From positions 1,988,972 to 2,052,971 of the forward strand of contig NW_020313165.1 of assembly GCF_003265705.1 (NCBI RefSeq): a stretch of DNA of 64,000 nt, in the 5' to 3' direction. Of this stretch, positions 55,389-64,000 are shown piece by piece. Both the position numbers and the translations under genes were made by a program. This DNA comes from Callorhinus ursinus. Taxonomy: Eukaryota > Chordata > Mammalia > Carnivora > Otariidae. The notes beneath the pieces were generated by a model. It made no database searches. It was given only the letters and a program-made list of their open reading frames with translations, and was not told the DNA's origin. Numbering within the stretch: the first letter of the stretch is position 1; every line of letters starts with the position of its first letter.

Positions 55389-56300
55389 GTTTTAACACTC
55401 TTAACACTTCATCTACATGTTCTTTTTTTTATTGTTTTCTAAAAGTTTCAAGCACAAATCAGTTATTATTTTACAGCAAATATTGAATTAAACTTACAAA
55501 TATATTTCATTATTTTTTTATCACACTATTTTTTCTTCCACCAGACTCCACACTCTTGCCTTTTCTTTATGTTGAAATACCTCCCTTAGTTGTTCTTTCA
55601 GGAAGGTCTATGGGTGCTAAACTCCCATTAGTCTGATTTTTTTTCTCTTACTTCATCCTAACTCTTGAATGATAGTTTAACTGGCTACAGAAATCTAAAC
55701 TGTTAGTTATTTTTCGCTCAACATCTTGGAAATACTACTCCACTATATTCTGGCTCATACTTTTGTTGATGAGAAGCTTGCTACTTATCAGCATCCATAT
55801 GTATGTAATTTGTCTTTTTATGGGATAATTTTATTTTTTAAATTTTCTAATTAATGTTTTGTCTTTAACCTTAATGTTCCACAGTTTTGCTAAAATGTGT
55901 ATAGTTATATATTTATTTATTTTTTTCTACTTAGCCCTCAGTGAGCTGGATTAGTCTGTGGACTACATCTTACACTTCAGAAAAATCCCAGCTGTTATCC
56001 CTTTCAATATTGCTTCTTTGCCATTCTGTTTTCTTCTTACTGAATGCCTAGTAAATAATTATTGGTGTCTTTTAATCTGTTCTCTGTAACTCTGAACAGT
56101 TTTCATCTTTTAAAGTATCCCATCTGCATTTTGAGTGAGTTCCTTGGTAGGACCTTCCAATCTCAATCTTTTTTGTTTTTGTCTACTTATTTATCAATAT
56201 CCTTTATTCTTTTTATAAATGATATTCTCTCATTTATATCTTTGGAAATTTTAAAATTCTTTACTTAAAAAAAGTAAGTTATTTTTGTTGACTGCCCTTT

Positions 56301-57015
56301 TAGCATGATTATTTCTCACTTTTTTTGTTTCTTTGTATTTTGATTTTCAGGCATATCTTGACTGAGACTTCAATCCTCTTTCTTCCTCCTTGCCTCATGC
56401 TTCATTTACACTGAGATTTCTCTTTCTGTTGGTTATGTATTGATCTTCACACGAGTCCTTGAGATTGTAGTAATACCACCTGGTCTCATAGGGGCAGCTC
56501 AGGAGTCCTGACCCATGAGCACAACTGGAATATTGGGAATCCAGTCATTGAACCACTGAGGAGTTTAATCTGCGCTCTGGCTGGTGAGGTTATGAGGTTA
56601 TGCCTGCTTTCTCTTGGCTGCTTGGGGAAAAGCATCACATAAGCCATCATGTCAGCTAGTGAAGGTCAGCTGCAATGTATTTTAGCCTTCTTTCACCAAT
56701 TTAGGAGCATTAGCAACCTCTGATATTAAGATATGAGTTTGACTTCTCTCTCCTATGTATGAGCACTATTTTTTCTGATATAATTTTAAATACTGCCTTT
56801 ACCTGCCTGCAGATTTAAGGCCAAGCAACTTCTCTTTTTAAATACATTTTTGCCCCCTATGTTCTTCCCCATTTCCTCAAATATATGTGAGAGAAAGTAA
56901 ACCTTGGATCATTGGTGTTATTCTTTTTGACTTCTAAACATCTAAATTGTGGATCCAAGACCATGACTCCTGTTTCTGTATCTATAATAATTTTGCTATG
57001 TCCTACCTCAATAGA
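56301..57015. other. Unassigned noncoding stretch
   Basis: May include further decayed L1. Nothing firm. Confidence 0.3.
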
Positions 57016-57027
57016 AAAATCTAAGAT

Positions 57028-57222
57028 CTGAGACACCTGGGTGGCTCAGTCAGTTAAGTGTCTGCCTTCGGCTCAGGTCATGATCCCAGGATCCTAGGAT
57101 TGAGTTCTACATCGGGCTCCCTGCTCAGTAGGGAGTCTGCTTCTCCCTCTGCCTGCCGCTTCCCCTGCTTGTGTGCATGCTCTTTCTCTCTCTCTGGCAA
57201 ATAAATAAATAAAATCTTAAAA
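57028..57222 (+). mobile_element. Young Can-SINE, sense
   Basis: A full-length SINE with a 12-bp TSD, AAAATCTAAGAT, at 57016-57027 and 57223-57234. GACACCTGGGTGGCTCAGTC head and GGATTGAGTTCTACATCGGG core, with a regular AAATAAATAAATAAAATC tail. Confidence 0.96.
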
Positions 57223-57234
57223 AAAATCTAAGAT

Positions 57235-58060
57235 TTGGCTTCATATCTGTTTATGCAGATAGAGTTCTCTTCATCTTTTTTTTTTTGATGCCTTCTGACT
57301 ATAAAAGAGGGGGATGTGTGATTCAGTTATATCTAGATTTTATATTTGGTAACTCCCAACATAAAAATCATAAACACACACACACACACCTCACTTTTGA
57401 GAAAAAATGTAAACAAATGGGAAAATGCAAGATGGTTAAGATGGAACACTGACATAGTAACAGTACACTGTTTTTTTGTTTTGTTTTTCAATTTATTTTG
57501 TTTTGTGTTTTGCTTTTACTTCTGCTCAATAACAATGCACACTTCCAAAATTAACGTTTCCTTTAATCAGGCCCAGTACCTTGGAAGAGAGCCCATGAGA
57601 GCATGGCTGATGATTGAATTCCCACAATTTTCAAAATACTAGTTTCCCTTGCTGAGCTGTCAGCCATCAAAGGCAGAAACTATAGATTGCTAATAAATGG
57701 CTATAGTCTAAGTGGTACAGCATATTCCTTGGTCTTGAAGAAATTGAAAAAGAAATCCCAAACTGCCCGTAGCTTGCAGTGGTTTCATGTTCAAAAATTG
57801 AGAGGAATTTCCGAATGGAAAATTTATGGCTGATGGAACCTACATAGAGTAGCAGAAGCTCATATGGAAAAACTACAAACAAATCTCAAGTGAAGGTCTT
57901 ACCCAAGCATACAGATTCGATATCTTGGGCTGAGGGTCCAGGGGTATATTTCAAAGTTAACAAACTGATACAGAAAGCCATTCTTGGGACAGCAGAGGCT
58001 GCCTTCCCCAGATCTATTTAAATTGCTCTATTCTTAAGGGACAGCAGAAGCCAATATTTA
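57235..58060. other. Unassigned stretch with (AC)8
   Basis: (AC)8 at 57374-57389 and a T-rich segment at 57470-57530. No gene is supported; the 98-codon frame at 57346-57642 runs across the microsatellite and T-rich DNA. Confidence 0.35.
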
Positions 58061-58084
58061 GTGTGTGTGTGTGTGTGTGTGTGT
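58061..58084. repeat. (GT)12 microsatellite
   Basis: A perfect GT dinucleotide array. Confidence 0.95.
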
Positions 58085-58114
58085 GGCCTGCCTTGCTATT
58101 TTTCCTTTTTTTTT

Positions 58115-58490
58115 CATTTTAAATCCAATTTTTTAGTGTTTATTCTGGTTTCCCCAATTTCAAGGTACTTCATTTTTTTAGAGTACTTTTAGGTTCATGG
58201 AAAAATGGAGCAAAATGTACACAGATCTCATATACCCCCACAAGCCCACTCCTTCAGTTTCTCCCACTTCAACATCCCACACAAAGTAACATTTGTTATA
58301 ATCAGTGAGCCTACAATGACATATTATCATCCAAAGACCATAATTTTCCTTAGGGTTCATTCTTGGTGTTGTACATTTGTTTGGACACATATGTAAAGAT
58401 ACAGACCTACCATATAGAAGAGTTTCACTGCCCTAAAATCCCTAGTCTTCCCTCCCTGCTTCCTACCAACAACTGGCAACCACTGATTCT
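58115..58490 (-). mobile_element. Old L1M, antisense, segment 1
   Basis: AGTACTTTTAGGTTCATGGA, CAGTGAGCCTACAATGACAT, TCTTGGTGTTGTACATTTGT, AGTTTCACTGCCCTAAAATC and CTGGCAACCACTGATTCT follow an antisense L1M 3' end. The element resumes at 62253 and 63532. Its last 16 bases form the left TSD of the younger L1. Confidence 0.85.
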
Positions 58491-61400
58491 ATTTGTGTGT
58501 GTGTGAAATTTTTTTATTCTTTAAATTTTTTATTGTTATGTTAATCACCATACATTACATCATTAGTTTTTGATGTAGTGTTCCATGATTCATTGTTTGT
58601 GCATAACACCCACTGCTCCATGCAGAACATGCGCTCTTTAATACCCATCACCAGGCCTACCCATTCCCCCACCTCCCTCCCCTCTAGAACCCTCAGATTG
58701 TTTTTCAGAGTCCATTGTCTTACATGGTTCGTCTCCCCCTCTGATTTACTCCCCTTCATTCTTCCCCTCCTGCTGTCTTCTTTATTTTTTTCTAAACATA
58801 TATTGCATTATTTGTTTCAGAGGTACAGATCTGAGATTCAACAGTCTTACACAATTCACAGCGCTCACCATAGCATATACCCTCCCCAATGTCTATCACC
58901 CAGCTACCCCAACCCTCCCACCCCCCCACCACTTCAGCAACCCACAGTTTGTTTCCTGAGATTAAGAATTCCTCATATCAGTGAGGTCATATGATACATG
59001 TCTTTCTCTGATTGACTTATTTCACTCAGCATAACACCCTCCAGTTCCATCAACGTCATTGCAAATGGCAAGATCTCATTCTTTTTGATGGCTGCATAAT
59101 ATTCCACTGTGTATATATACCACATCTTCTTTAGCCATTCATCTGTCGATGGACATCTTGGCTCTTTCCACAGTTTGGCTATTGTGGACATTGCTGCTAT
59201 AAACATTGGGGTGCGTGTACCGCGTCGGATCCCTGCATTTATATCTTTGAGGTAAATACCCAGTAGTGCAATTGCTGGATCGTATGGTAGCTCTATTTGC
59301 AACTGTTTGAGGAACCTCCACATTGTTTTCCAGAGTGCTTGCACCAGCTTGCATTCCCATCAACAGTGTAGGAGGGTTCCCCTTTCTCCGCATCCCCGCC
59401 AACATCTGTCGTTTCTCCTGACTTGTTAATTTTAGTCGTTCTGACTGGTGTGAGGTGGTATCTCATTGAGGTTTTGATTTGGATTTCCCTGATGCTGAGC
59501 GATGTTGAGCACTTTTTCATGTGCCTGTTGGCCATTTGGATGTCTTCTTTGGAAAAATGTCTCTTCATGTCTTCTGCCCATTTCTTGATTGGATTATTTG
59601 TTCTTTGGGTGTGGAGTTTGATAAGTTCTTTATAGATTTTGGATACTAGCCCTCTATCTGATATGTCTTTGGCAAATATTTTCTCCCATTCTGTTGGTTG
59701 TCTTTTGGTTTTGTGGACTGTTTCTTTTGCTGTGCAAAAGATTTTTATCTTGATGAAATCCCAATAGTTCATTTTTGCCCTGGCTTCCCTTGCCTTTGGT
59801 GATCTTTCTAGGAAGAAGTTGCTGTGGCCGAGGTCGAAGAGGTGGCTGCCTGTGTTCTCCCTTAGGATTTGGATGGACTCCTGTCTCACGTTTAGGTCTT
59901 TCAACCATTTGGAGTCTATTTTGTGTGTCATATAAGGAAATGGTCCAGTTTCATTCTTCTGCATGTGGCTGTCCAATTTTCCCAACACCATTTGTTGAAG
60001 AGACTGTCTTTTTGCCATTGGACATTCTTTCCTGCTTTGTCAAAGATGAGTTGAGGATAGAGTTGAGGGTCCATTTCTGGGCTCTCGATTCTGTTCCATT
60101 GATCTATGTGTCTGTTTTTGTGCCAGTACCATACTGTCTTGATGATGTCATTTTTGTAATACAGCTGGAAGTCTGGAATCGTGATGCCACCAGCTTTGCT
60201 TTTCTTCTTCATCATTCCTCTGGCTATTTGGGGTCTCTTCTGGTTCCATACAAATTTTAGGATTATTTGTTCCATTTCTTTGAAAAAAGTGGATGGTATT
60301 TTGATGGGGATTAAATTGAATGTGTAGATTGCTATAGGTAGAATTGACATCTTCACAATGTTTGTTCTTCCAATCCATGAGCATGGAACGTTTTTCCATT
60401 TCTTTGTGTCTTCCTCAATTTCTTTCCTGAGTATTTTATAGTTTTCTGAGTACAGACTCTTTGCCTCTTTGGTTAGATTTATTCCAAGGTATCTTATGGT
60501 TTTGGGTGCAATTGTAAATGGGATTGACTCCTTAATTTGTCTCTCTTCTGTCTTGGTGGTGGTGGATAGGAATACCACTGATTTCTGTGCATTGATTTTA
60601 TATTCTGCCACTTTACTGAATTCCTGTATGAGTTCTAGCAGTTTTGGGGTGGAGTCTTTTGGGTTTTCCACATACAGTATCATATCATTTGCAAAGAGTG
60701 AGAGTTTGACTTCCTCTTTGCCGATTTGGATGCCTTTGATTTCTTTTTGTTGTCTGATTGCTGTGGCTAGGACTTCTAATACTATGTTGAATAGCAGTGG
60801 TGAGAGTGGACATCCCTGCCTTGTTCCTGACCTTAGGGGAAAAGCTCTCAGCTTTTCCCCATTGACAATGATATTCACTGTAGGTTTTTCATAGATGGCT
60901 TTTATGATATTGAGGTATGTACCCTCTATCCCTATACTCTGAAGAGTTTTGATCAAGAAAGGATGCTGTACTTTGTCAAATGCTTTTTCTGCATCTATGG
61001 AGAGGATCATATGATTCTTAATCTTTCTTTTGTTAATGTATTGTATCACGCTGATTGATTTGTGGATGTTGAACCAACCTTGCAGCCCAGGGATAAATCC
61101 CACTTGGTCATGGTGAATAATACTTTTAATGTACTGTTGGATCCTATTGGCTAGTATTTTGGTAAGAATTTTTGCCTCCATGCTTATCAAGGATATTGGT
61201 CTGTAATTCTCCTTTTTTGATGGGGTCTTTGTCTGGTTTTGGGATCAAGGTAATGGTGGCCTCATAAAATGAGTTTGGAAGTTTTTCTTCCATTTCTATT
61301 TTTTGGAACAGTTTCAGGAGAATAGGCATTAATTCTTCTTGAAATGTCTGATAGAATTCCCCTGGGAAGCCATCTGGCCCTGGGCTTTTTATTTTGTTGT

Positions 61401-62236
61401 TGGGAGATTTTTGATGACTGCTTCAATTTCCTTAGTGGTTATAAGTCTGTTCAGGTTTTCTATTTCTTCCTGGTTCAATTTTGGTAGTTGATACATCTCT
61501 AGGAATGCATTCATTTCTTCCAGGTTATCTAATTTGCCTGCATAGAGTTGCTCATAATATGTTCTTATAATTGTATTTCTTTGGTTTTGGTTGTGATCTG
61601 TCCTCTTTCATTCATGATTTTGTTGATTTGGGTCATTTCTCTTTTTTTGATAAGTCTGGCCAGGGGTTTATCAATCTTGTTAATTCTTTCAAAGAACCAG
61701 CTCCTTGTTTCGTTGATCTGTTCTACTGTTCTTTTGGTTTCTATTTCATTGATTTCTGCTCTGATCTTTATGATTTCTCTTCTCTTGCTGGGTTTAGGCT
61801 TTATTTGTTGTTTTTTCTCTAGCTCCTTTAGGTGTAGGGTTAGGTTGTGTATTTGAGACCTTTCTTGTTTCTTGAGAAAGGCTTGTATTGCTATCTACTT
61901 TCCTCTCAAGACTGCCTTTGCTGTATCCCAAAGATTTTGAACAGTTGTGTTTTCATTTTCATTGGTTTCCATGAATTTTTTTAATTCTTCTTTCATTTCC
62001 TGGTTGACCCATTCATTCTTTAGTAACATGCTCTTTAGCCTCCATGTATTTGAGTTCTTTCTGACTTTCCTCTTGTGATTGAGTTCTAGTTTCAAAGCAT
62101 TGTGGTCTGAAAATATGGAGGGAATAATCCCAATCTTTTGGTACCAGTTGAGACCTGATTTGTGACCTAGGATGTGATCTATTCTGGAGAATGTTCCATG
62201 GGCACTAGGGAAGAATGTGTATTCCATTGCTTTGGG
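58491..62236 (-). mobile_element. 5'-truncated LINE-1, about 3.75 kb, antisense
   Basis: An insertion flanked by a perfect 16-bp TSD, GGCAACCACTGATTCT, at 58475-58490 and 62237-62252. On the plus strand it runs from a T-rich tail near 58510, through the 3' UTR to 58972, then ORF2 (58973-62236). Truncation falls inside the endonuclease domain, so ORF1, the 5' UTR promoter and roughly the first 190 residues of ORF2 are missing. This is the longest L1 in the window and lies inside an older L1M. Confidence 0.97.
58973..62236 (-). pseudogene. L1 ORF2 pseudogene (endonuclease C-part, RT, C-terminal domain)
   Basis: About 1,090 codons' worth of ORF2, split among frames. 61895-62236: endonuclease C-terminal part with the conserved [10 protein letters not shown] stretch, ended by an in-frame TAG where other L1s have an aromatic codon after VLRGK. 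61144-61329 and 59928-61190: fingers/palm reverse transcriptase with motif A ([14 protein letters not shown]) intact and [15 protein letters not shown] present. The YADD-like box reads FAND, with the AAT codon complemented at 60687-60689. 59293-60018 and 58973-59344: thumb and C-terminal segments in further shifted frames, ending MYHMTSLI. L1 ORF2p nicks target DNA and copies RNA into it; this copy cannot, owing to truncation, a nonsense codon, several frameshifts and the active-site change. Gene symbol withheld because it is a repeat copy. Confidence 0.95.
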
Positions 62237-62252
62237 GGCAACCACTGATTCT

Positions 62253-62635
62253 TCATTGACTCCATAGTTTTGCCTTTTCCAGATTGTTATATAACTGGAA
62301 TCCTACAATATGTAGTCTTTGCAGATTGATTTCACCTAGTAATATGCATTTAAGGTTCCTCCATATATTTTCATGGCTTGATAGATCATTTCTTTTTAGC
62401 ACTCAATAGTTTCCCATTGTCTGGGTTTACCACAGTTAATTTACCCATTCACCTTCTAAAGGACATGGTGAATGCTTCCAAATTTTGGCAGTTATAAATA
62501 GAGTTACCATAAACATCCATGTATAGATTTTTGGGTGGATCTACATTTTTAATTCATTTAGGTAAATATCAAAGAAAATAATTGCTGGATTGTATGGTAA
62601 GAGTGTGTTTACTTTTGCAAGAAATGGCCAGTCTG
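62253..62635 (-). mobile_element. Old L1M, antisense, segment 2
   Basis: CCATAGTTTTGCCTTTTCCA, ACTTGGAATC-like and ATATGCATTTAAGGTTCCTC landmarks, then AATTGCTGGATTGTATGGTA, continue the element broken at 58490. The final 17 bases are the left TSD of the next L1. Confidence 0.88.
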
Positions 62636-63220
62636 AGACATTTCTGCAAAGAAGACATCCAAATGGCCAAAAGACACATGAAAACGTGCTCCACATCACT
62701 CGGCATCAGGGAAATACAAATCAAAACCTCAGTGAGATACCACCTCACACCAGTCAGAATGCCTAAAATTAACAAGTCAGGAAATGACAGATGTTGGCAA
62801 GGATGTTGAAAAAGGGGAAGCCTCCTGCACTGTTGGTGGGAATGCAAGCTGGTGCAGCCACTCTGGAAAACAGTATGGAGGTTCCTCAAAAAGTTGAAAA
62901 TAGAGCTACTGTATGACCCAGCAATTGCACTACTGGGTATTTACCCCAAAGATACAAATGTAGTGATCTGAAGGGCACGTGCACCGCAGTGTTTATAGCA
63001 GCAATGTCCACAATAGCCAAACTATGGAAAGAGCCAAGATGTCCATCAACAAATGAATGGCTAAAGAAGATGTGGTATATATATACAATGAAATATTATG
63101 CAGCCCTCAAAAAATGAAATCTTGCCATTTGCAATGACATGGATGGAACTAGAGGGTATTATGCTAAGTGAAATAAGTCAATCAGAGAAAGACAAGTATC
63201 ATATGATCTCACTGATATGA
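62636..63220 (+). pseudogene. L1 ORF2 C-terminal fragment
   Basis: About 195 codons of ORF2p C-terminus beginning near [16 protein letters not shown] and ending YHMISLI. It is interrupted by in-frame stops and lacks the endonuclease and RT domains. The preceding codons in the open frame (from 62582) belong to the host L1M. Confidence 0.88.
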
Positions 63221-63514
63221 GGAATTTGAGAAACAAGACAGGATCGTAGGGGAAGGGAGGGAAAAATGAAACAAGATGAAACCAGAGAGAGAGACAAACC
63301 ATAAGAGAATCTTAATCTCAGGAAACAAACTGAGGGTTGCTGGAGTGCAGGGGGGTGGGAGGGATAGGGTTGGTGGATGATGGACACTGGGGAGGCTGTG
63401 TGCTATGGTGAGCGCTGTGAATTGTGTAAGACTGATGAATCACAGACCCCTACCCCTGAAACAAATAATACATTATATGTCAATTAAAATAATTTAATAA
63501 AAAAAAAAAAGAAA
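62636..63514 (+). mobile_element. 5'-truncated LINE-1 3' end, sense
   Basis: A sense-oriented insertion with a perfect 17-bp TSD, AAGAAATGGCCAGTCTG, at 62619-62635 and 63515-63531. It contains the ORF2 C-terminal region (about 62636-63220, natural TGA at 63218-63220 after YHMISLI), then the 3' UTR with its G-rich stretch (GGGGGGTGGGAGGG near 63352) and a terminal A run. The ORF2 part has an internal in-frame TGA near 62807 and other lesions. It is the mirror image in orientation of the L1 at 58491. Confidence 0.96.
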
Positions 63515-63531
63515 AAGAAATGGCCAGTCTG

Positions 63532-64000
63532 TCTTCCAAATTGACTATACCATTTCACATTCCCACCAGGGAATGAATGAAAGTTCTTTGTTGTTCCACA
63601 TCCTTACCAGCATTTGGTGTTGTCAGTGTTTTGAATTTTGACCAATCTAATAGGTGTGCAGTAGCACCTCATTAATGTTTTAATTTGTAATTCCATAGGG
63701 ACACATGATGTGGAACATCTTTCATATGCTTAGTTTTCATCTGTATATCTTCTTTGGTAAGATGTCTGTTCAAATCCTTTGTCCATTTTTTTCCTTTACC
63801 AGCTTGTTTGTGTTCTTATTGTTGAATTTTAAGAGTTCTTTGTATATAACAGATAAAAGTCCTTTATCAAATATGTCTTATACAAATATTTTCTCCCAGC
63901 TGTGCCTTATCTTCTCATCTTCTTCACAGTATCTTTTGCAGAGCATAAGTTTTTAATTTTAATGATGTTTGCTTATCAATGATTTCTTTCATGGATTGCA
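63532..64000 (-). mobile_element. Old L1M, antisense, segment 3, runs off the window
   Basis: TCACATTCCCACCAGGGAAT, CATTTGGTGTTGTCAGTGTT, CTAATAGGTGTGCAGTAGC, CTTTGGTAAGATGTCTGTTC, AAGAGTTCTTTGTATATAAC and TTTCTTTCATGGATTGCA continue the same L1M upstream into its ORF2. The element is not finished at the window end. Confidence 0.88.

Larger units (their letters stand above)
54700..56300 (-). mobile_element. Ancient L1 body, antisense, interrupted by two SINEs
   Basis: Collinear with the antisense ancient-L1 order, most clearly at 55680-56260: AACATCTTGGAAATACTACT, TTGATGAGAAGCTTGCTACT, TGTATGTAATTTGTCTTTTT and TCAGTGAGCTGGATTAGTCT. The 5' edge is uncertain. SINEs at 54840-55059 and 55205-55388 interrupt it. 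Confidence 0.5.

Noticed and set aside
58578..58994. 138-codon plus-strand open frame, with similar ones at 464-685 and 2238-2534
   Set aside because: All three are the complement of the L1 3' UTR; their similarity reflects repeat identity, not a gene family.
59775..60260. 161-codon plus-strand open frame
   Set aside because: It is the opposite strand of L1 ORF2; no independent domain.
59928..61190. 420-codon open frame as a functional gene
   Set aside because: It is an L1 reverse-transcriptase fragment with FAND in the active site, flanked by frame breaks inside a 5'-truncated insertion with a TSD.
1..64000. A new multi-gene biological system
   Set aside because: The window contains no supported cellular coding sequence, operon-like layout or RNA gene; its content is repeats and unassigned mammalian noncoding DNA.

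Overview
This window is noncoding nuclear DNA from a mammal, almost certainly an arctoid (non-dog caniform) carnivoran. The diagnosis rests on about nineteen Can-SINEs (tRNA-derived head with core wording such as CACCTGGGTGGCTCAG and GGGATCGAGCCCC, a pyrimidine-rich body, and an AATAAA-rich A tail), several of them young with perfect target-site duplications (TSDs), together with carnivore-type L1 3' ends. Within Caniformia, the SINE wording looks more like bear, seal or mustelid than dog. That finer placement is recollection of repeat wording, not a search result. No open reading frame has support as a cellular protein-coding exon. The longest ones (420, 241, 123 and 116 codons) are pieces of one dead L1 ORF2 on the minus strand at 58973-62236.

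Layout. 1-5.2 kb: two 5'-truncated antisense L1 3' ends, a SINE sharing a target site with the second L1, a probable old LTR, and a SINE with a perfect 17-bp TSD. 5.2-12.3 kb: mostly unassigned AT-rich DNA with an L2 tail, an MLT1-type LTR, two MIRs and a SINE. This stretch also holds a direct duplication of about 293 bp (7919-8213 and 9757-10049, about 97% identical), a CG/TG alternating tract and a 39-bp tandem repeat. 12.5-18.5 kb: four SINEs, a 116-nt all-purine tract with 12 GGAA units, an AT dinucleotide tract and a small L1 tail. 18.5-20.5 kb: an ancient antisense L1 body interrupted by two stacked SINEs. 20.5-31 kb: L2 and MIR relics, an antisense L1 3' end carrying an (AC)16 expansion, SINEs and old repeats. 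31-39.3 kb: a SINE with a 23-G run, AT-rich unassigned DNA, four more SINEs and a probable LTR. 39.3-54.7 kb: mostly unassigned, with relics including a MIR split by an L1M and a second MaLR-like LTR. 54.7-58.1 kb: an old L1 interrupted by two SINEs, then another SINE. 58.1-64 kb: a nested L1 tower in which an old antisense L1M is broken by a 3.75-kb antisense L1 and an 0.88-kb sense L1, both with perfect TSDs.

Nothing here works together as a pathway. The content is a record of retrotransposition, with L1 machinery presumably having supplied the SINE insertions in trans. No CRISPR array, operon, tRNA or rRNA gene, or new enzymatic system is visible. The most informative observations are the 293-bp duplication, the nested L1 tower with its long inverted repeat, the substitution in the L1 reverse-transcriptase active site, the shared insertion targets, and several tracts likely to adopt non-B DNA structure. 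Repeat family names and boundaries are by eye and approximate except where a TSD fixes them.
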